From JBBITW01 sp037440525 (GTDB lineage Bacteria; Desulfobacterota; BSN033; UBA1163), in assembly GCA_037440525.1 (NCBI GenBank), contig JBBITW010000070.1, forward strand, positions 1 to 17,028: a stretch of DNA of 17,028 bases, read 5' to 3'. The notes below the pieces were generated by a model. It searched no databases. It was not told the DNA's origin and saw only the letters and a list, made by a program, of their open reading frames with translations. Positions 13,818 through 17,028 of the stretch are shown in pieces. Made by a program: the position numbers and the translations under genes. How positions within the stretch are numbered: position 1 is the first letter of the stretch; each line of letters begins with the position of its first letter.

Positions 13818-15322
13818 TGGACTTCTGGTCTAATATTAGCATGGGATTTTCTGTTTTAGCCGAACCCATGAATCTCCTTTTTTGTTTTATTGGAGTATTG
13901 CTTGGGACACTTATTGGCGTTTTACCTGGTCTTGGACCAGGTCCAACGATATCTCTACTTTTGCCCCTGACATATTATTTAAATAATCCTGTAAGCAGTA
14001 TAATTATGATAGCTGGAATTTATTATGGAGCCAAATATGGAGGATCAACAACGTCTATTTTATTAAATATTCCTGGTGAAGTGGACTCAGTCATTACATG
14101 CCTCGATGGATATCAGATGGCCCGACAAGGAAGGGCTGGTCCAGCTTTGGGAATTTCAGCCTTTGGTTCATTTATTGCAGGAACATTTGCTACTCTGGCA
14201 CTCATGCTTATAGCCCCACCCCTTGCAAGATTCGCCCTTAGCTTTGGTCCCCCTGAGATGTTCTCCTTGATGGTTCTCGCTATGGTTTTAATCACTTTCA
14301 TCTCATCCGGTTCACAGGTTAAAGGACTTGCCATGGCAAGCCTTGGACTTTTTCTCGGTTCGATAGGACTTGATATTTTCAATAACGTTGAAAGGTTTGT
14401 ATTTGGATATAATTTCCTTTATGAAGGGTTAGGAATCGTTCCTGTAATTGTAGGTCTTTTTGGTATTGGAGAGGTAATTAGCAATATAGAAACTCAATTA
14501 CATAGTTCAGTTTTTCAAAAACACGTCTCAAATCTTCTCCCAACACTTAAAGACTGGAAGGATTCTATTTTTTCAATAATCAGGGGTACTCTCATTGGTT
14601 TCTTTATAGGACTTATACCAGGTGGTGGAGGAATAGCATCAACATTTGCTTCATATACAGTCGAAAAGAAGATATCAAAACACCCTGAAAGATTTGGTAA
14701 AGGTGCAATAGAAGGGGTTGCGGGCCCTGAGGCTGCAAATAATGCCTGCTCAGGAGCTAACTTTATTCCGCTGATGACTCTCGGGATCCCTACAAATGGG
14801 ATAATGGCTATTATTTTTGCCTCTTTGTTAATAAATGGTCTACAGCCAGGCCCTATGCTCATAAAAAACCAACCAAACCTGTTCTGGGGCGTTATAGCGA
14901 GTATGTATTTGGGGAATATAATGCTCCTTATCCTTAATCTTCCCTTAATAGGTATATGGGTAAGATTTCTAACGATCCCGTATTCAATTCTTGCCCCCCT
15001 TATTCTTTTTTTCTGCTTACTTGGAGCTTATACAATGAAAAATGCTGTAGCGGACCTCATAATTATGTTGATATTTGGGATAATTGGCTTCCTAATGAGA
15101 AAATTTCGCTACGAAGGTGCACCCCTGATAATGGGTTTTGTAATAAGCGAACTTGTTGAAGGTTCGTTCATCCAATCTCTTCTTATGTCAGGGGGGAGTT
15201 TTACTATATTCTTTACAAGACCGATTTCATGCTTTCTAATGATTGTTGCCATTATCCTTTTTATTCTTCCATTCTTTGGTAAGAAACCCGTTGTTTTAGG
15301 CTCTGCTGATGATAAAGATTGA
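13817..15322 (+). CDS. tctA: Tripartite tricarboxylate transporter large permease TctA
   Basis: This 501-residue inner-membrane protein has about 11-12 hydrophobic helices and is the main translocation subunit of the TTT carboxylate importer. The conserved TctA segments are GTLIGVLPGLGPGPTISLLLP (about residues 28-48), YYGAKYGGSTTSILLNIPGE (67-86), the repeat-like IGLIPGGGGIASTFASY (about 262-278), and the GVAGPEAANNA segment with FIPLMTLGIPTN. The start is ATG 13817 within TGATG, overlapping the tctB stop; AAAGGA 7 bases upstream supports it. A TTG three bases earlier is possible but less likely. It is the last gene of the operon; only 5 bases separate its stop from that of the convergent ThDP enzyme, and no terminator fits between. 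Confidence 0.93.
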   Translation: MDFWSNISMGFSVLAEPMNLLFCFIGVLLGTLIGVLPGLGPGPTISLLLPLTYYLNNPVSSIIMIAGIYYGAKYGGSTTSILLNIPGEVDSVITCLDGYQMARQGRAGPALGISAFGSFIAGTFATLALMLIAPPLARFALSFGPPEMFSLMVLAMVLITFISSGSQVKGLAMASLGLFLGSIGLDIFNNVERFVFGYNFLYEGLGIVPVIVGLFGIGEVISNIETQLHSSVFQKHVSNLLPTLKDWKDSIFSIIRGTLIGFFIGLIPGGGGIASTFASYTVEKKISKHPERFGKGAIEGVAGPEAANNACSGANFIPLMTLGIPTNGIMAIIFASLLINGLQPGPMLIKNQPNLFWGVIASMYLGNIMLLILNLPLIGIWVRFLTIPYSILAPLILFFCLLGAYTMKNAVADLIIMLIFGIIGFLMRKFRYEGAPLIMGFVISELVEGSFIQSLLMSGGSFTIFFTRPISCFLMIVAIILFILPFFGKKPVVLGSADDKD

Positions 15323-15327
15323 AATAT

Positions 15328-16995
15328 TCAGCGTTCAACTCTCCCCACATCTTTTGGGTCAGTTATTACCTCAATTAAAAAGGATTCTTCCTTTCCAATT
15401 ATCTCGGATAATATCTTTAAATCCTCCTTAGAACTTATCTTATAAGAATTTATGCCAAAACCTTTTGCCACATGAGTATAATCAGGTCCTCCTATATCTG
15501 TTCCAGGAAAGATACCTGTTTTTGCTGCTTCACCTTTATATCTCAATAAACCTGCTTTAACCGCAGCATATGAAGAATTATTTATAATGATAAAACCAAC
15601 TGGTATCTTATATTTATAAACTGTATGAAGAGAAGGAAGACCAAAAATAAATGAACCATCACCGGTTATGCATAATACACTTTGCTCTGTGAGGCCCATT
15701 TTTATCCCAATTGCTGCCCCCATACCCCAACCAAGACTTCCCCCTGAGGATGATGCGTAAAAGCTATTCGAATTATAACGAGGCAAATATTGTGCAATGG
15801 GTTCATTTGATGTAACTGCATCAGCAACAATTGTAATTTTTTGATTCATTAAATTGCTTAACTCTTTAACCAACATAGATATTCTTAATGGTGAGCTGCC
15901 TTCGGTAGTCTCAAAATATTCATTTCGTCTCTTAATAAAATCTTTATGAAATTCATAAACCTTTTTTTCACGTCTAACAATCAACCCTTCCTTTCCTTTT
16001 AACCTTTCCTCAAGGGCAGACATAATATCTCTTACACCTTCTGTGAGAGAACCTGATAAGCCCACTTCAACAGGGTAAATATGGCCTATCTCTTTTACAT
16101 CAGGATTTAAATGAATAAGTTTTTTCCCATACTCGACCCATGGTTTTTTTGGTGATTCAAACTCTATAAAAAGCTTACAGCCTAAAGCCAATATAACATC
16201 AGCCTCTTTTATAAATGCAGAATCGGGATGGAATAATCCCACAAAATGGTCTTCTTCTGTGGGATAAGAACTATAATCCAAATTCAGTCTGTTTTCTGAA
16301 CAGACAGGCATTCCCCACCTTTTCGCCAATCTTACCACGAAATCGAGGACATTTTCTTGAGCCACGCCAGCCCCAGAGATGATTAGCGGAAAGTTTGCTT
16401 CGGATAGTATCTCCGCTGCCTTTTCAATATCCTTATATGAAGGCCTTGAAATTAAATCCGTCTTTGGCCTTCCATTCATTTTTACATCTCCCAGCTCAGC
16501 CTCTAATATATCCTGTGGGACTGCTAAATAGGTTGGCCCTTTTGGTGGAGTTATTGCTAATCTAAGGCAACGCTCAAGATCTTCTACAAGAGTTTCTTTG
16601 GTTAATACCTGCCAATCCCACTTTGTATATTGTTTAACCATTTCTTGATGATCGTGGGTTACTGTAAATCCTCTCCGACCGAGGAGCCTTCGAGATTTGA
16701 TAAAGTTGATTATAAGAATTGGAGAGCTTGCCAAATTAGCATTGTGAAGATGAGATATTCCATTCGCTAAACCAATATTGGCATGGAGTGTTGCGATCCC
16801 GGGGCCACCTGTTACTCTCGCATAGCCATCAGCTGCTGAAACTGCAACACACTCATGCACACAAAGTATGAATTCTGGTCTTTTATAATTCACCATCGCA
16901 TCAAGGATTGGAACTTCTGTTGTTCCAGGACAACCAAAAATATATTTTACATTCCATAATTCTAAGGTCTTTAAAATTGCCTCTGCACCTAACAT
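15328..16995 (-). CDS. Thiamine diphosphate-dependent 2-oxoacid decarboxylase-like enzyme
   Basis: This 555-residue enzyme of the acetolactate synthase/benzoylformate decarboxylase superfamily has an N-terminal PYR domain with the catalytic glutamate E48 (CVHECVAVSAADGYAR), a central domain (about 190-335), and a C-terminal PP domain with the ThDP-Mg motif GDGS (445-448)...NN (472-473). The LHANIGLANGISHLHNA segment places a histidine (H71) where benzoylformate decarboxylase has His70, and SSSGGSLGWGMGAAIG is also of that type, favouring decarboxylation of an aryl or branched 2-oxoacid over acetolactate synthesis. The His281 equivalent appears replaced (GCKLFIEFE). The ribosome-binding site is weak (AGGT, 11 bases upstream). 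It converges with the tct operon and may process an acid it imports. Confidence 0.85.
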   Translation of the reverse strand: MLGAEAILKTLELWNVKYIFGCPGTTEVPILDAMVNYKRPEFILCVHECVAVSAADGYARVTGGPGIATLHANIGLANGISHLHNANLASSPILIINFIKSRRLLGRRGFTVTHDHQEMVKQYTKWDWQVLTKETLVEDLERCLRLAITPPKGPTYLAVPQDILEAELGDVKMNGRPKTDLISRPSYKDIEKAAEILSEANFPLIISGAGVAQENVLDFVVRLAKRWGMPVCSENRLNLDYSSYPTEEDHFVGLFHPDSAFIKEADVILALGCKLFIEFESPKKPWVEYGKKLIHLNPDVKEIGHIYPVEVGLSGSLTEGVRDIMSALEERLKGKEGLIVRREKKVYEFHKDFIKRRNEYFETTEGSSPLRISMLVKELSNLMNQKITIVADAVTSNEPIAQYLPRYNSNSFYASSSGGSLGWGMGAAIGIKMGLTEQSVLCITGDGSFIFGLPSLHTVYKYKIPVGFIIINNSSYAAVKAGLLRYKGEAAKTGIFPGTDIGGPDYTHVAKGFGINSYKISSKEDLKILSEIIGKEESFLIEVITDPKDVGRVER

Positions 16996-17028
16996 AAGAT
17001 TCTTTTACCTGTTATAAAACCTAAAGCT

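Overview
The window is a stretch of bacterial chromosome with moderately low GC (below 50% by eye), Shine-Dalgarno-led genes and a lipoprotein-type phosphate-binding protein, so probably a Gram-negative. The mix of genes suggests an uncultured anaerobe, for example of the Desulfobacterota or Nitrospirota type: a tripartite tricarboxylate transporter with a flavoprotein and ferredoxin, a uroporphyrinogen-decarboxylase-like protein, a tandem ACT protein and an AMP-forming CoA ligase. Abundant dispersed repeats of the 'CATTCCGAGCGAAGCGAGG' kind also fit. This placement is inference; no rRNA or marker gene is present.

Layout. 1-598: no gene; mosaic repeats, including one element bounded by inverted repeats (A1, 222-450) and one end of a second family (B3, about 535-598). 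599-5853 (minus strand): a phosphate operon read as pstB1, pstS, pstC, pstA, pstB2, phoU, then a small GGQ release-factor-like gene. 5854-6409: divergent intergenic region with a likely pst promoter and element B1. 6410-9392: AMP-forming acyl-CoA ligase (+), then a tandem ACT protein and a UroD-like protein (both -). 9393-10291: about 900 bases of repeats (palindrome region, C2, B2) ending in a good sigma70-type promoter. 10292-15322 (+): tctC, FAD flavoprotein, 2x[4Fe-4S] ferredoxin, element A2, tctB, tctA. 15328-16995 (-): ThDP-dependent 2-oxoacid decarboxylase-like enzyme, tail to tail with tctA.

How the genes work together. The pst genes make a high-affinity phosphate importer (PstS captures, PstCA form the channel, PstB drives it, PhoU regulates). 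The two PstB proteins carry complementary deviations in their ATPase motifs, so a PstB1-PstB2 heterodimer would have one normal and one degenerate ATP site. The second operon combines a TctCBA carboxylate importer with a flavoprotein-ferredoxin pair placed inside the transporter operon, suggesting that the imported acid is oxidised or reduced directly. The neighbouring benzoylformate-decarboxylase-like enzyme and CoA ligase may belong to the same carboxylate catabolism, but that link is only proximity.

Most novel points: the complementary PstB pair, a 12-bp hairpin three bases upstream of the likely pstS GTG start, the redox pair inside the TTT operon, an element that supplies the ferredoxin stop codon, and two non-autonomous repeat families (A with TA-bounded inverted ends; B as inverted copies flanking the 6410-9392 gene block).
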